This document shows positions 1 through 6,581 of a stretch of 7,151 nt of DNA, piece by piece. A program made the translations under genes and the position numbers. This DNA comes from Flavobacteriales bacterium (GTDB taxonomy: Bacteria > Bacteroidota > Bacteroidia > NORP154), in assembly GCA_012965625.1 (NCBI GenBank), contig DTSC01000405.1, forward strand, positions 1-7,151, written 5' to 3'. Position 1 is the stretch's first letter, and every line of letters begins with the position of its first letter. The notes below the pieces were generated by a model. The model ran no database searches. It worked only from the letters and a program-made list of their open reading frames with translations, and was not told the DNA's origin.

Positions 1-15
1 TTTTAACGCGTCCAT

Positions 16-44
16 AAAAACCCCTGGCTACGCCAACAGGTTTT
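16..44 (-). terminator. Candidate intrinsic terminator after the beta-helix-like protein gene
   Basis: Positions 17-22 (AAAACC) pair with 39-44 (GGTTTT), and an inner stem TGGC/GCCA (25-28 with 32-35) closes a three-base loop; small internal bulges lie between the two stems. Read on the minus strand, the stem ends in GGGGTTTTT, so a short U-tract follows the hairpin. Because it is A-rich on one side and T-rich on the other it could work in both directions. It lies about 50 bases past the stop of the leftward gene. The U-tract is part of the stem, so strength is uncertain. Confidence 0.4.
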
Positions 45-50
45 GATCTT

Positions 51-86
51 GTCGGGATGGGGAGATTAGAACCCCTGGTCTCCGCT
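51..86 (-). other. tRNA-3'-end-like segment (T-arm plus acceptor strand)
   Basis: On the minus strand the segment reads like the last part of a tRNA: a T-arm of AGGGG (76-72), loop TTCTAAT (71-65) and CTCCC (64-60), then CATCCCG (59-53) like an acceptor 3' strand, then A. The T-stem has one G-U and one A-C pair. CATCCCG resembles the end of Bacteroidota proline tRNAs as I remember them. There is no matching 5' half: the bases just upstream are the end of the beta-helix-like protein gene. So it is not a working tRNA. It could be a decayed fragment, an attachment-site half, or part of the leader of a gene to the left. Confidence 0.4.
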
Positions 87-96
87 GCTATATAAA

Positions 97-1230
97 TTAG
101 TTTTTATGATTAGGGTTTTGGCGATTCAGATAATTCAATCTGCTTGTTTCAATGTCTTTCATTGCTTCATGACAAGCTTTGGCAGACTCCTGATCACCAT
201 TCAGCTTATATAGTTGAAGAAATTTATAATAATATGCAATTAGGCGATCATATTTATTCTCCATATTTAGCTCACTGTCACTTTTGGCGAAGTACTTTAT
301 ATAAGCCTCGTAGAGCATGCCGGATTCTAGTGTCATGCTTCTCTCCATCAGTATGAGAGCGTTAAATTGATTCCAGCGACAATGAAAGTCATATTGGTTT
401 GGGAATGCGACATTATTGAAACGAAGATTTTTGAAAGTTGAATTATAAATGTTGAAAAGCTCTAAACGAACGTTGTCAAAACTTGCGGTTACATCAATAT
501 TGCTGGATTCTATTACCAACCGGTTGATATTGTGAAAGTCCAGCCCATTTTCTTGATCTGGATCAGCAGTTACCTGGAGGTTCTTAACCCTTACTGTACC
601 AAAGTCTCTAAACCAAAGCCAAGTCTGTAATTTGGTCATGTTGGGATCTTTCCCAGATTTACTGATAGGCATCTCTATCTTTGAATCTGATAAGGTGAGA
701 TGCGATTGATTAAGTAATTGTTTGTCACCTGATATATAAAGTCCTTGGGATATCACTGAATGGCTGCCAATTTCAACATTTCTGATCTCTGATAACCTAA
801 GCCCGTTCTCAAAGGTACAGTTGCGGAAATTTATATCTTCTATACTGCCATTGTTTTCAATATTGAGTTGCCTTTGAAATGTTAATCCTATTAACCGTAA
901 CACTTCCTCTATTTTATTAAATGTCCAGTCTACTTGATCTTGATGATGGACGCTAGCAGCATCATCCAAAAAAGTAAACGAGACATTCTTTAATGTTATC
1001 TGAGGCTTAATAATTGGGTTTTTACTAAGCAAGCTAAGAACTCTCATCCTTGAACTGCTGTCCACTTCTACACTTGAATTTTTCAATAGGTAAATAGTGT
1101 CCGTAGAAGAGACTATATCCTGCCACATTTCAAAGTAACTTATTACAGGTTTTTCCTGGCTCCAGCTTCTGGTAATGTTAGCAGTTGTAAGAAATAAACA
1201 CAATAAAATTTTAATACAATTTCGTAGCAT
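97..1230 (-). CDS. Secreted beta-helix-like protein of unknown function
   Basis: I do not recognise a named family. The 377-residue product starts with a clear signal peptide (a charged MLRNCIK start, a hydrophobic core at about residues 7-16, likely cleavage near SWSQ at 22-25), so it should be exported. Residues about 75-290 hold irregular short beta repeats such as INFRNCTFENGLRL, VRVKNLQV, LVIESSNI and FNIYNSTFKNLRF. This pattern of spaced aliphatic, Phe and Asn residues suggests a right-handed beta helix or degenerate pentapeptide-type solenoid. The last 50 residues (KYDRLIAYYYKFLQLYKLNGDQESAKAC...KDIETSRLNYL) are helical and TPR-like. From memory, similar segments occur in Bacteroidota pentapeptide proteins that continue into a membrane or channel domain; that part is absent here. 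The ATG at 1230 is the only sensible start, with an AT-rich leader and no Shine-Dalgarno. It lies 62 bases after the flavoprotein gene, so co-transcription is possible but unproven. Confidence 0.8.
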   Translation of the reverse strand: MLRNCIKILLCLFLTTANITRSWSQEKPVISYFEMWQDIVSSTDTIYLLKNSSVEVDSSSRMRVLSLLSKNPIIKPQITLKNVSFTFLDDAASVHHQDQVDWTFNKIEEVLRLIGLTFQRQLNIENNGSIEDINFRNCTFENGLRLSEIRNVEIGSHSVISQGLYISGDKQLLNQSHLTLSDSKIEMPISKSGKDPNMTKLQTWLWFRDFGTVRVKNLQVTADPDQENGLDFHNINRLVIESSNIDVTASFDNVRLELFNIYNSTFKNLRFNNVAFPNQYDFHCRWNQFNALILMERSMTLESGMLYEAYIKYFAKSDSELNMENKYDRLIAYYYKFLQLYKLNGDQESAKACHEAMKDIETSRLNYLNRQNPNHKN

Positions 1231-1292
1231 AGTTTTATAATTTTTAATATTCCTCTATTATTTCTTGCAATGTTAGTCTGTGGCAGCCAGGG

Positions 1293-2243
1293 CTAGTTCT
1301 GGATACCCACTAATTTATCCACTATTTCACTTACACTCTGTATGGAGGTAGTGTGCTCAATAGAAGGCCCTGCGCACCACAGCGTTTTATAGGTGCTGCT
1401 GAATGCTGCCTTTTCAATTGATTTCATCCCTTTCAAAAAGGTGAACATCTTTACCCACTTTTTGAGCTTTTTGTTCTTGCTCAGCACTTTTTCCAGCCAG
1501 TTTTGCTCTGTGCCTACCTTTTGCACATAAGGGGTATTGATGACCGTACAGGGTGTTCCTGATATTTTATTGGTCAGCACAATGTCGTCCTTGCCATATT
1601 CCACACAGGCATTTTTGTAATCGTCGCTAATTTCTGACTCGTGGCAGGCAATGAACGGACTGCCTATGGAGAGCCCAGCTGCCCCCATGGCCATTATTTT
1701 GTCCACCCCTTCCTTTGTTCCAATACCCCCGGCAGAGATGATGGGAAGGTTGCAGCTGCTTTTGAGCAAGGGGATAAGGTCTACCGGCTTGTGTGGGCCG
1801 GCATGGCCTCCTGCAATGCTGTTAACGGCAATAACTGCGTCTGCCCCAAGCTCTTCCACCTTTTTAGCATAGGTCTCTTCCACCACATCGCAAAACACCT
1901 TGATCCCTGCTGGCTTGCATTTTTCAATGACCTCCTTTGGGCTTCCCAGCGAGGTGATGATAAAATCTACCTTCAGCTCTACGCAGGTTTTTAGTTGCTC
2001 CCGCATCCTTATGTTGGACTTGTTCACGATCAGGTTCACCCCCAGGGATCCGTTGGCCTTTTCCCGCATTTCCTTTAACGCTGCCCTAAAAGCTTTATCT
2101 GTCCTGAAGTTAAGGGCAGGGATTCCTGCAGCAACCCCGCAATTCATAGCTGAAACCATCATGGCAGTATTGGTTACCAAAAACATGGGTGCCATGATAA
2201 TCGGGTGCTTGATATCAAGTAGGTCTGTCAGTTGTGTATTCAT
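1293..2243 (-). CDS. Nitronate monooxygenase / FabK-like FMN oxidoreductase
   Basis: A 316-residue TIM-barrel flavoprotein of the nitronate monooxygenase (2-nitropropane dioxygenase) family, full length for the family. The N-terminal HPIIMAPMFLVTN segment (13-25) forms the first FMN-contacting strand. NSIAGGHAGPHKP (141-153) contains the GGH motif whose His (147) is the candidate catalytic base. IISAGGIGTKEGV (168-180) and AAGLSIGSPFIA (188-199) are the usual phosphate-binding strands. Family members oxidise alkyl nitronates with O2, and the related FabK enzymes reduce enoyl-ACP; sequence alone does not separate these. The gene starts 2 bases after the stop of the hydroxyacyl-CoA dehydrogenase, so translational coupling is likely and a role on acyl-CoA or acyl-ACP-like substrates is a reasonable inference. 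The protein should be cytoplasmic. G+C is high here (34 of 60 bases at 1741-1800). Confidence 0.9.
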   Translation of the reverse strand: MNTQLTDLLDIKHPIIMAPMFLVTNTAMMVSAMNCGVAAGIPALNFRTDKAFRAALKEMREKANGSLGVNLIVNKSNIRMREQLKTCVELKVDFIITSLGSPKEVIEKCKPAGIKVFCDVVEETYAKKVEELGADAVIAVNSIAGGHAGPHKPVDLIPLLKSSCNLPIISAGGIGTKEGVDKIMAMGAAGLSIGSPFIACHESEISDDYKNACVEYGKDDIVLTNKISGTPCTVINTPYVQKVGTEQNWLEKVLSKNKKLKKWVKMFTFLKGMKSIEKAAFSSTYKTLWCAGPSIEHTTSIQSVSEIVDKLVGIQN

Positions 2244-2245
2244 TT

Positions 2246-3157
2246 TTATTGGTTTTCAATGGCATGACTGTTTTCCGAGAACTGGGGTGCTACCTTAAGC
2301 TCTTTGGATCCTTTTTCATAGGCATAGAAACCCTGGCCGGATTTGACGCCAAGGTCTCCTTCTTTTACCAGGTCCTGCAAAACCTGGCTGGGTGCATATT
2401 TGGAATTATTGAAGCCTTCATGGAGCACCTCCATGATGGACAAACAAACATCCAGTCCGATAAAATCGGCCAGCTGTAGTGGGCCCATAGGATGTGCCAT
2501 TCCTATCTTCATGACCGTATCGATCTCTTCAACACCGGAAACCCCTTCCTCCAGGGAAAGGATCGCCTCATTGATCATGGGCATCAATATCCTGTTGGCC
2601 ACAAATCCCGGAAAATCATTTACCTCAACGGGTATTTTGCCCAGATCCTTAGAAAGGTCCATGACCTTTTGGGTAGTGTCAACACTGGTTTCTTTTCCGT
2701 TGATCACCTCCACCAGCTTCATTATGGGTACAGGGTTCATGAAATGCATCCCAATTACTTTTTCAGGCCTCTTGGTGGCGGCACCAATCTTTGTGATAGG
2801 GATGGAGGAGGTGTTGCTCGCCAGGATGGTTTCGGGCTTGCAAATGGCATCCAGGTTTTTGAAAATACTAAGCTTGATCCCTTCATTTTCTGTGGCTGCC
2901 TCTACCACCAGGTCTGCGTCTCTTGCGGCTTCGGTGTCCGTATGGGTTGTGATCTTGCCCAACGTAGTTTCTTTGTTTTCCTGGGTGATCCTTTCCTTTG
3001 CCAACAGCCTGTCTAAGTTCCTTTCAATAGTGCCAAGGGCCTTGTCCAGCTGCTCCTGAGAAATGTCGATAAGGTTAACCTGGTATCCTGATTGGGCAAA
3101 TACATGGGCAATTCCATTCCCCATGGTACCTGAGCCAATTACTGCTATGTTTTTCAT
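2246..3157 (-). CDS. hbd: 3-hydroxybutyryl-CoA / 3-hydroxyacyl-CoA dehydrogenase
   Basis: Single-domain-pair 3-hydroxyacyl-CoA dehydrogenase of 303 residues, catalysing NAD(P)-dependent interconversion of (S)-3-hydroxyacyl-CoA and 3-oxoacyl-CoA in fatty-acid oxidation or butanoate-type metabolism. The Rossmann motif GSGTMGNG is at residues 8-15, with D31 at the end of beta-2 favouring NAD. Catalytic positions align well with the animal enzyme: Ser117 in NTSS, His138 in GMHFMNP, Glu150 in KLVEVI and Asn188 in GFVANRI. The C-terminal helical domain has the typical AHPMGPLQLADFIGLDV (221-237) and GQGFYAY (274-280). About 20 residues follow that last motif, a slightly long tail. It is not the FadB/FadJ fusion, as no hydratase domain is attached. 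The ATG at 3157 has an AT-rich leader and a promoter-like element about 50-80 bases upstream. The following flavoprotein gene starts 2 bases after its stop. Confidence 0.95.
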   Translation of the reverse strand: MKNIAVIGSGTMGNGIAHVFAQSGYQVNLIDISQEQLDKALGTIERNLDRLLAKERITQENKETTLGKITTHTDTEAARDADLVVEAATENEGIKLSIFKNLDAICKPETILASNTSSIPITKIGAATKRPEKVIGMHFMNPVPIMKLVEVINGKETSVDTTQKVMDLSKDLGKIPVEVNDFPGFVANRILMPMINEAILSLEEGVSGVEEIDTVMKIGMAHPMGPLQLADFIGLDVCLSIMEVLHEGFNNSKYAPSQVLQDLVKEGDLGVKSGQGFYAYEKGSKELKVAPQFSENSHAIENQ

Positions 3158-3188
3158 TTTATAATGGTTGATGAATTATGATGCTGCA

Positions 3189-3253
3189 AAGCACGGCTAT
3201 AATTTTAAATTTATCAATGATCATTTGAAGTACAATTCAAAATCTCCGTGCTT
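3189..3253. repeat. Inverted repeat enclosing the spacer between transferase and dehydrogenase genes
   Basis: AAGCACGG at 3189-3196 and its exact complement CCGTGCTT at 3246-3253 are 8-base arms separated by 49 bases. Inside lie TTGAA/TTCAA (3225-3229 and 3236-3240) and the palindrome AATGATCATT (3216-3225). In the minus-strand transcript the outer arms could close a structured region just after the transferase stop. No U-tract follows the right-hand arm, so it does not look like an intrinsic terminator. It may be a binding site or RNA structure, or chance. Confidence 0.4.
3206..3235 (-). promoter_or_regulatory. Candidate Bacteroidota-type promoter for the dehydrogenase-flavoprotein pair
   Basis: Read on the minus strand, TTG (3235-3233) is followed after exactly 19 bases by TAAATTTA (3213-3206). 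This matches the Bacteroidota sigma-factor consensus TTG-N19-TAnnTTTG except for the last base. Transcription would start near 3199, giving a leader of about 40 bases before the ATG at 3157. The element overlaps a perfect 10-base palindrome (AATGATCATT, 3216-3225), which could be an operator. The match is short and this is AT-rich DNA, so chance is a real alternative. Confidence 0.4.
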
Positions 3254-3259
3254 GTGAAA

Positions 3260-4657
3260 TTATCTACCAGCTCCCTTAAGTACTGTCATAATGGTATAAA
3301 TGAGGATTTTGAAATCTACGATAAGGGACATGTTCTCAATATAGATGATATCATACCTGAGCCTTTCAATCATTTGTTCCACGTTTTCGGCATAGCCGAA
3401 CTTTACCTGGCCCCAGGAGGTTATGCCTGGTTTAACCTTTTGTAAATGCACATAATGGGGTGCAAGCTTCACTATTTTGTCTATATAAAATTGTCTTTCA
3501 GGCCTTGGGCCTACTAGCGACATATCACCTTTAAGCACGTTGAAAAACTGAGGGATTTCATCCAATCGGATCTTTCTCATAAACCTGCCGAATGGAGTAA
3601 TCCGGCTGTCTATTTTGCTTGACAATGCTGGCCCAGAACTTTCTGCCTCTACACACATAGAGCGAAATTTGTATATTACAAATGGCTTTCCATGAATTCC
3701 AATACGTTCATGCGTATAAAAAACTGGCCCCTTAGAAGTAAGCCGAACGCAGAATGCAGTGAGAATAAATATCGGAGAGCCTATCGTTAATGCCAAAAAT
3801 GAAACAAAAAAGTCAATCATCTGTTTTGCAGATTTTTGCCAGATAGGCATGATATCACGGGAGATCTCTATAAGCGGTGTTCCATAAATGGAGCTCATCT
3901 TTACTGAGCCAGACAAGATATCATACATGTCTGGTGTGATCTTAACGATGGTTTTCCTTTGTTCCAGCCTGGTAAGTATTTTTTTAATATTAACGTGTTC
4001 AGAGGATTCAATGGCTATTAAGACTTCTTCTATTTCAAATTTGTCAATAATAGACAAGATATCATCTGTTCCTCCAAGATGAGGAATATGCTCTTTGAGG
4101 GCATTACCGTTGTTTCCGTTGATGTGAACAAAACCTAAAAATTTATTTCCTGCTGAGCGTTCAGCATTTTCGATTTCAATAAATGTTTCATAAGCCTTAT
4201 GGTTACTGCCTACCAAGAGGGTATTAAAGCCGATGATCCTATTATGGATCTTATATGCAGCATAGCTGGTAAGTAAGAATCTTGGAATAAAGGTCAGGAT
4301 AAAATGAAAGCATAACAGTGCAGAAAAGGTTTTGTAATACTGTTTGTAAGATGCCACCTCATCATCCAAAAGCAAGGCAAAGAATATAAATATTACTCCA
4401 ATGATTGAAATAAATATTGTTTGACCCAATTCCTTTAGCCTGGATTTCCTGTAAATAGTTTTATAAGTGCCTGTAATGGTATATAGAATGACCCAGAATA
4501 TTGGTATTGCAATGACCCCAAAGATAAAACGCTCGTCAAATTGCAAGATCGTCTTTTCTATATTTAGTTTTCTGTATGCATAGAATAATGCCCAGGCGGA
4601 GCTGGCAGCTAAAATATCTGCCAACAAGTATTTTATAACCTGCAACTTCCTATTCAT
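3260..4657 (-). CDS. Exopolysaccharide polyprenyl-phosphate sugar-phosphate transferase (WbaP/WcaJ-type)
   Basis: A 465-residue polyprenol-phosphate hexose-1-phosphate transferase that should move a sugar phosphate from a UDP-sugar to undecaprenyl phosphate at the inner membrane, the first membrane step of exopolysaccharide or capsule assembly. Domains in order: four hydrophobic segments (about 8-27, 44-63, 80-98, 112-131), a Rossmann-like middle domain (about 143-245, NTLLVGSN at 145-152), a membrane segment (about 281-304), and the catalytic bacterial sugar transferase domain to the end. Diagnostic motifs are GKPFVIYKFRSM (323-334), the Asp366-Glu367 catalytic dyad in RLDEIPQFFNVLKGDMSLVG, GPRPE (383-387), KPGITSWGQV (409-418) and the terminal SLIVDFKILIYTIMTVLKG. 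Full length with all key residues present. Its ATG shares one base with the lipoprotein stop (TGATG), so translation is coupled. The sugar specificity cannot be read from sequence. Parts are very AT-rich (16 G+C of 60 at 4381-4440). Confidence 0.95.
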   Translation of the reverse strand: MNRKLQVIKYLLADILAASSAWALFYAYRKLNIEKTILQFDERFIFGVIAIPIFWVILYTITGTYKTIYRKSRLKELGQTIFISIIGVIFIFFALLLDDEVASYKQYYKTFSALLCFHFILTFIPRFLLTSYAAYKIHNRIIGFNTLLVGSNHKAYETFIEIENAERSAGNKFLGFVHINGNNGNALKEHIPHLGGTDDILSIIDKFEIEEVLIAIESSEHVNIKKILTRLEQRKTIVKITPDMYDILSGSVKMSSIYGTPLIEISRDIMPIWQKSAKQMIDFFVSFLALTIGSPIFILTAFCVRLTSKGPVFYTHERIGIHGKPFVIYKFRSMCVEAESSGPALSSKIDSRITPFGRFMRKIRLDEIPQFFNVLKGDMSLVGPRPERQFYIDKIVKLAPHYVHLQKVKPGITSWGQVKFGYAENVEQMIERLRYDIIYIENMSLIVDFKILIYTIMTVLKGAGR

Positions 4658-5532
4658 CAGTCGTGAATCAATTTAATATTGTCTAAAGTAATCGCACCTA
4701 AGGTGTTGCCAGCATCTTTGTTGCCTGAAAAGTAAAGCTCATAAGAAAGTGCATCAGAATGGGATTTGATGTAGTCTGTATAGTTAATATAGATCTTGTT
4801 CCATCCTTCTGTTGGGTATAAGGTAATATAGGTATTGATTTTTTTAGATCCGTTAAAGGTATTCTTTAAAAGGCCCACAGAAAATGAATTGTTACAAGCA
4901 TAGGTTAGCTCGAGAAAAACACGAGAACCATAGGGAAGGGTGTATTGTTCATTATTAGTTGCTATTTCAAAATAGCTATGGTCACCATCTAAATAAATTA
5001 CTGCTGATTGGTCACCAAGAACAGAGAGAGTATCCATGGCTTTTAATATAATTCCAGTATCACTTGCACTTGCTGGCTGAAAAATGCTTCCAATCTCAAA
5101 ATCCTCTGTCATTTCAAACGTGATTCCAGTGAAGTATTTGATATCAGGGATTATTTCTGTACTTAATCCTCTGATAAGTTTTTCTGTAGTGGTGTAAAAA
5201 TCATAAAACTGATACTCATTTCTTACCGTGTTAAAGCCATCAGTTTTGATGCCGGCACGGATCTTTATTTCATGGCTTCCTCCATATAAAACCGGAAATT
5301 TTGCTGGTAATTCATAGGTGCCAATTGCATTATCATCTACATAGACCCAAACGTCTTTAATATTATGGTGTGGCGACCCTTGCAGCGAGTTCGTGGTATG
5401 GGTAATTGCATTAATCTCAATATAGGAGGGTATCTCAGCTTTATAATCAAAGGTGTTGCAACTTATCAATCCGCAAAGAATTGCGGCTATTAGGATGATG
5501 ATTGGTAGATATGTGGGCTTGGTTATTATCAA
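4657..5532 (-). CDS. Uncharacterised lipoprotein with a C-terminal carbohydrate-binding-like sandwich
   Basis: A 291-residue lipoprotein. The signal peptide has a hydrophobic core at about 9-20 and the lipobox LISC ends at Cys25; +2 is Asn, not the Asp inner-membrane retention signal, so outer-membrane placement is likely. Residues about 34-130 (PSYIEINAI, DVWVYVDDNAIGTYELPAKFPVL, GGSHEIKIRAGI) resemble a small PEGA-like beta domain that I associate with uncharacterised Bacteroidota proteins. Residues about 138-291 look like a jelly-roll of the carbohydrate-binding type, ending in the typical last strand ITLDNIKLIH. The start codon is TTG at 5532. The frame is open back to a TAG about 30 bases upstream but has no ATG there or within the signal peptide. 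The one-base overlap with the transferase gene suggests a part in making, anchoring or exporting the same polysaccharide. No enzyme motif is visible. Confidence 0.85.
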   Translation of the reverse strand: MIITKPTYLPIIILIAAILCGLISCNTFDYKAEIPSYIEINAITHTTNSLQGSPHHNIKDVWVYVDDNAIGTYELPAKFPVLYGGSHEIKIRAGIKTDGFNTVRNEYQFYDFYTTTEKLIRGLSTEIIPDIKYFTGITFEMTEDFEIGSIFQPASASDTGIILKAMDTLSVLGDQSAVIYLDGDHSYFEIATNNEQYTLPYGSRVFLELTYACNNSFSVGLLKNTFNGSKKINTYITLYPTEGWNKIYINYTDYIKSHSDALSYELYFSGNKDAGNTLGAITLDNIKLIHD

Positions 5533-5591
5533 GGCAATTACCAGTAAAGTTGTGAAACGCTAGTGGTGTTTAATTATTGTATAGAAGTCAA

Positions 5592-6581
5592 TTATAAAAT
5601 ATCCTCGGTTAAGGTTAGGCGATCGAGGATAGTGTGTGCGACTTCAAGCGCCCTGTGTCCATCTTCAATTGTAACTTTAGGTTTGGTATTGTTTTCTATT
5701 GATTCAGCTAAACATTCAAGTTCCAGCTTGATGGAGTTGATTTTTTCAATTTTCGGGTTTTCAAAATAGATCTGTTTCTTGCCTTTTTTATTTCCTGAGT
5801 CTATTACTATTGCATAAGGATCTTTTTCTGTTTCAGCATCAGCAGGCCGTAATTTAACGAGATTTACCTTCTTGTCTAAAAAATCTATTCCTATATAGGC
5901 ATCTTTTTGAAAGAACCTAGATTTTCTCATAGCCTTTAAAGAAATACGACTAGCAGTTAGGTTTGCAACGCAGCCGTTGTCAAATTCAATACGGGCATTC
6001 GCAATATCAGGGGTATCACTTACCACAGCTACACCGCTTGCCGAAATTCTCTTTATATTAGACTTAACGACACTTAAAACAATATCTATATCATGGATCA
6101 TAAGGTCTAAAACTACAGGAACGTCTGTGCCTCTGGGGTTAAATGGAGCCAGGCGGTGCGTCTCTATGAACATTGGGTCGGAACAATAAGGTTTTGCAGC
6201 CAAGAATGCCGGATTAAATCGCTCCACATGGCCTACCTGGACTTTTACATCAGCTTCTCTGGTCAACTCGACTAATTCAGCAGCTTCTTCTAGCGTATTT
6301 GTCACCGGTTTTTCAATAAAAATGTGTTTTGATTTTTTTAAAGCCTTTACAGCACAGTCATAGTGCGATAGGGTAGGGGTTACAATATCAACAACATCTA
6401 CATTTTCAATTAATTCATCGATGGAATTAAAGGAAAGCACATTATGGTCTGCAATAACGGTCTTTGTATGTTCCTCATTATGGTCAAAGAATCCAACAAG
6501 GTCATACTTAGGGATCTCTTTAAGCTGCTGGAGGTGAATCTTTCCCAGATGTCCGGCTCCAAGTACTCCAATCTTGATCAT
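5592..6581 (-). CDS. Gfo/Idh/MocA-family NAD(P)-dependent sugar oxidoreductase
   Basis: A 329-residue oxidoreductase of the Gfo/Idh/MocA (MviM) family. The Rossmann motif GAGHLGKIH (8-16) starts the NAD(P) domain. FIEKPVTN (88-95) carries the conserved EKP lysine (91), and VVLDLMIHDIDI (156-167) supplies the D159/H163 pair expected at the active site. GHVERFNPAF (117-126) is the kind of motif I associate with members acting on UDP-N-acetylglucosamine-type substrates, such as the GnnA-like 3-dehydrogenases of lipid A or surface-sugar synthesis. That assignment is inference, and no aminotransferase partner lies in the window. The gene is first of the leftward series, 59 bases before the lipoprotein, so a role in nucleotide-sugar oxidation for surface polysaccharide fits. 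The product is cytoplasmic and full length. The ATG at 6581 has a promoter-like TATTTTTG about 30 bases upstream. Confidence 0.9.
   Translation of the reverse strand: MIKIGVLGAGHLGKIHLQQLKEIPKYDLVGFFDHNEEHTKTVIADHNVLSFNSIDELIENVDVVDIVTPTLSHYDCAVKALKKSKHIFIEKPVTNTLEEAAELVELTREADVKVQVGHVERFNPAFLAAKPYCSDPMFIETHRLAPFNPRGTDVPVVLDLMIHDIDIVLSVVKSNIKRISASGVAVVSDTPDIANARIEFDNGCVANLTASRISLKAMRKSRFFQKDAYIGIDFLDKKVNLVKLRPADAETEKDPYAIVIDSGNKKGKKQIYFENPKIEKINSIKLELECLAESIENNTKPKVTIEDGHRALEVAHTILDRLTLTEDIL

Noticed and set aside
409..418. These numbers are residue positions in the transferase (gene 3260-4657), not window bases: the KPGITSWGQV variant of the usual KPGITGWAQV motif as a possible functional change
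   Set aside because: I recall this variant as common in Bacteroidota members of the family, and all other catalytic motifs are present, so it is not remarkable.
1231..1292. Promoter for the beta-helix-like protein gene
   Set aside because: The spacer is AT-rich with TTG and TATTAAAA about 18 bases apart, but there is no TAnnTTTG match; read-through from the upstream genes is as likely.
1641..1994. Plus-strand open frame of 117 codons
   Set aside because: Antisense to the flavoprotein gene; the product has no recognisable motif and the G+C-rich codons of the real gene explain the openness.
2343..3059. Long plus-strand open frame of 238 codons
   Set aside because: It lies entirely opposite the hydroxyacyl-CoA dehydrogenase, whose catalytic residues are intact. 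Its protein is low-complexity Ser/Ile/Leu-rich with no family resemblance, as expected of an antisense shadow.
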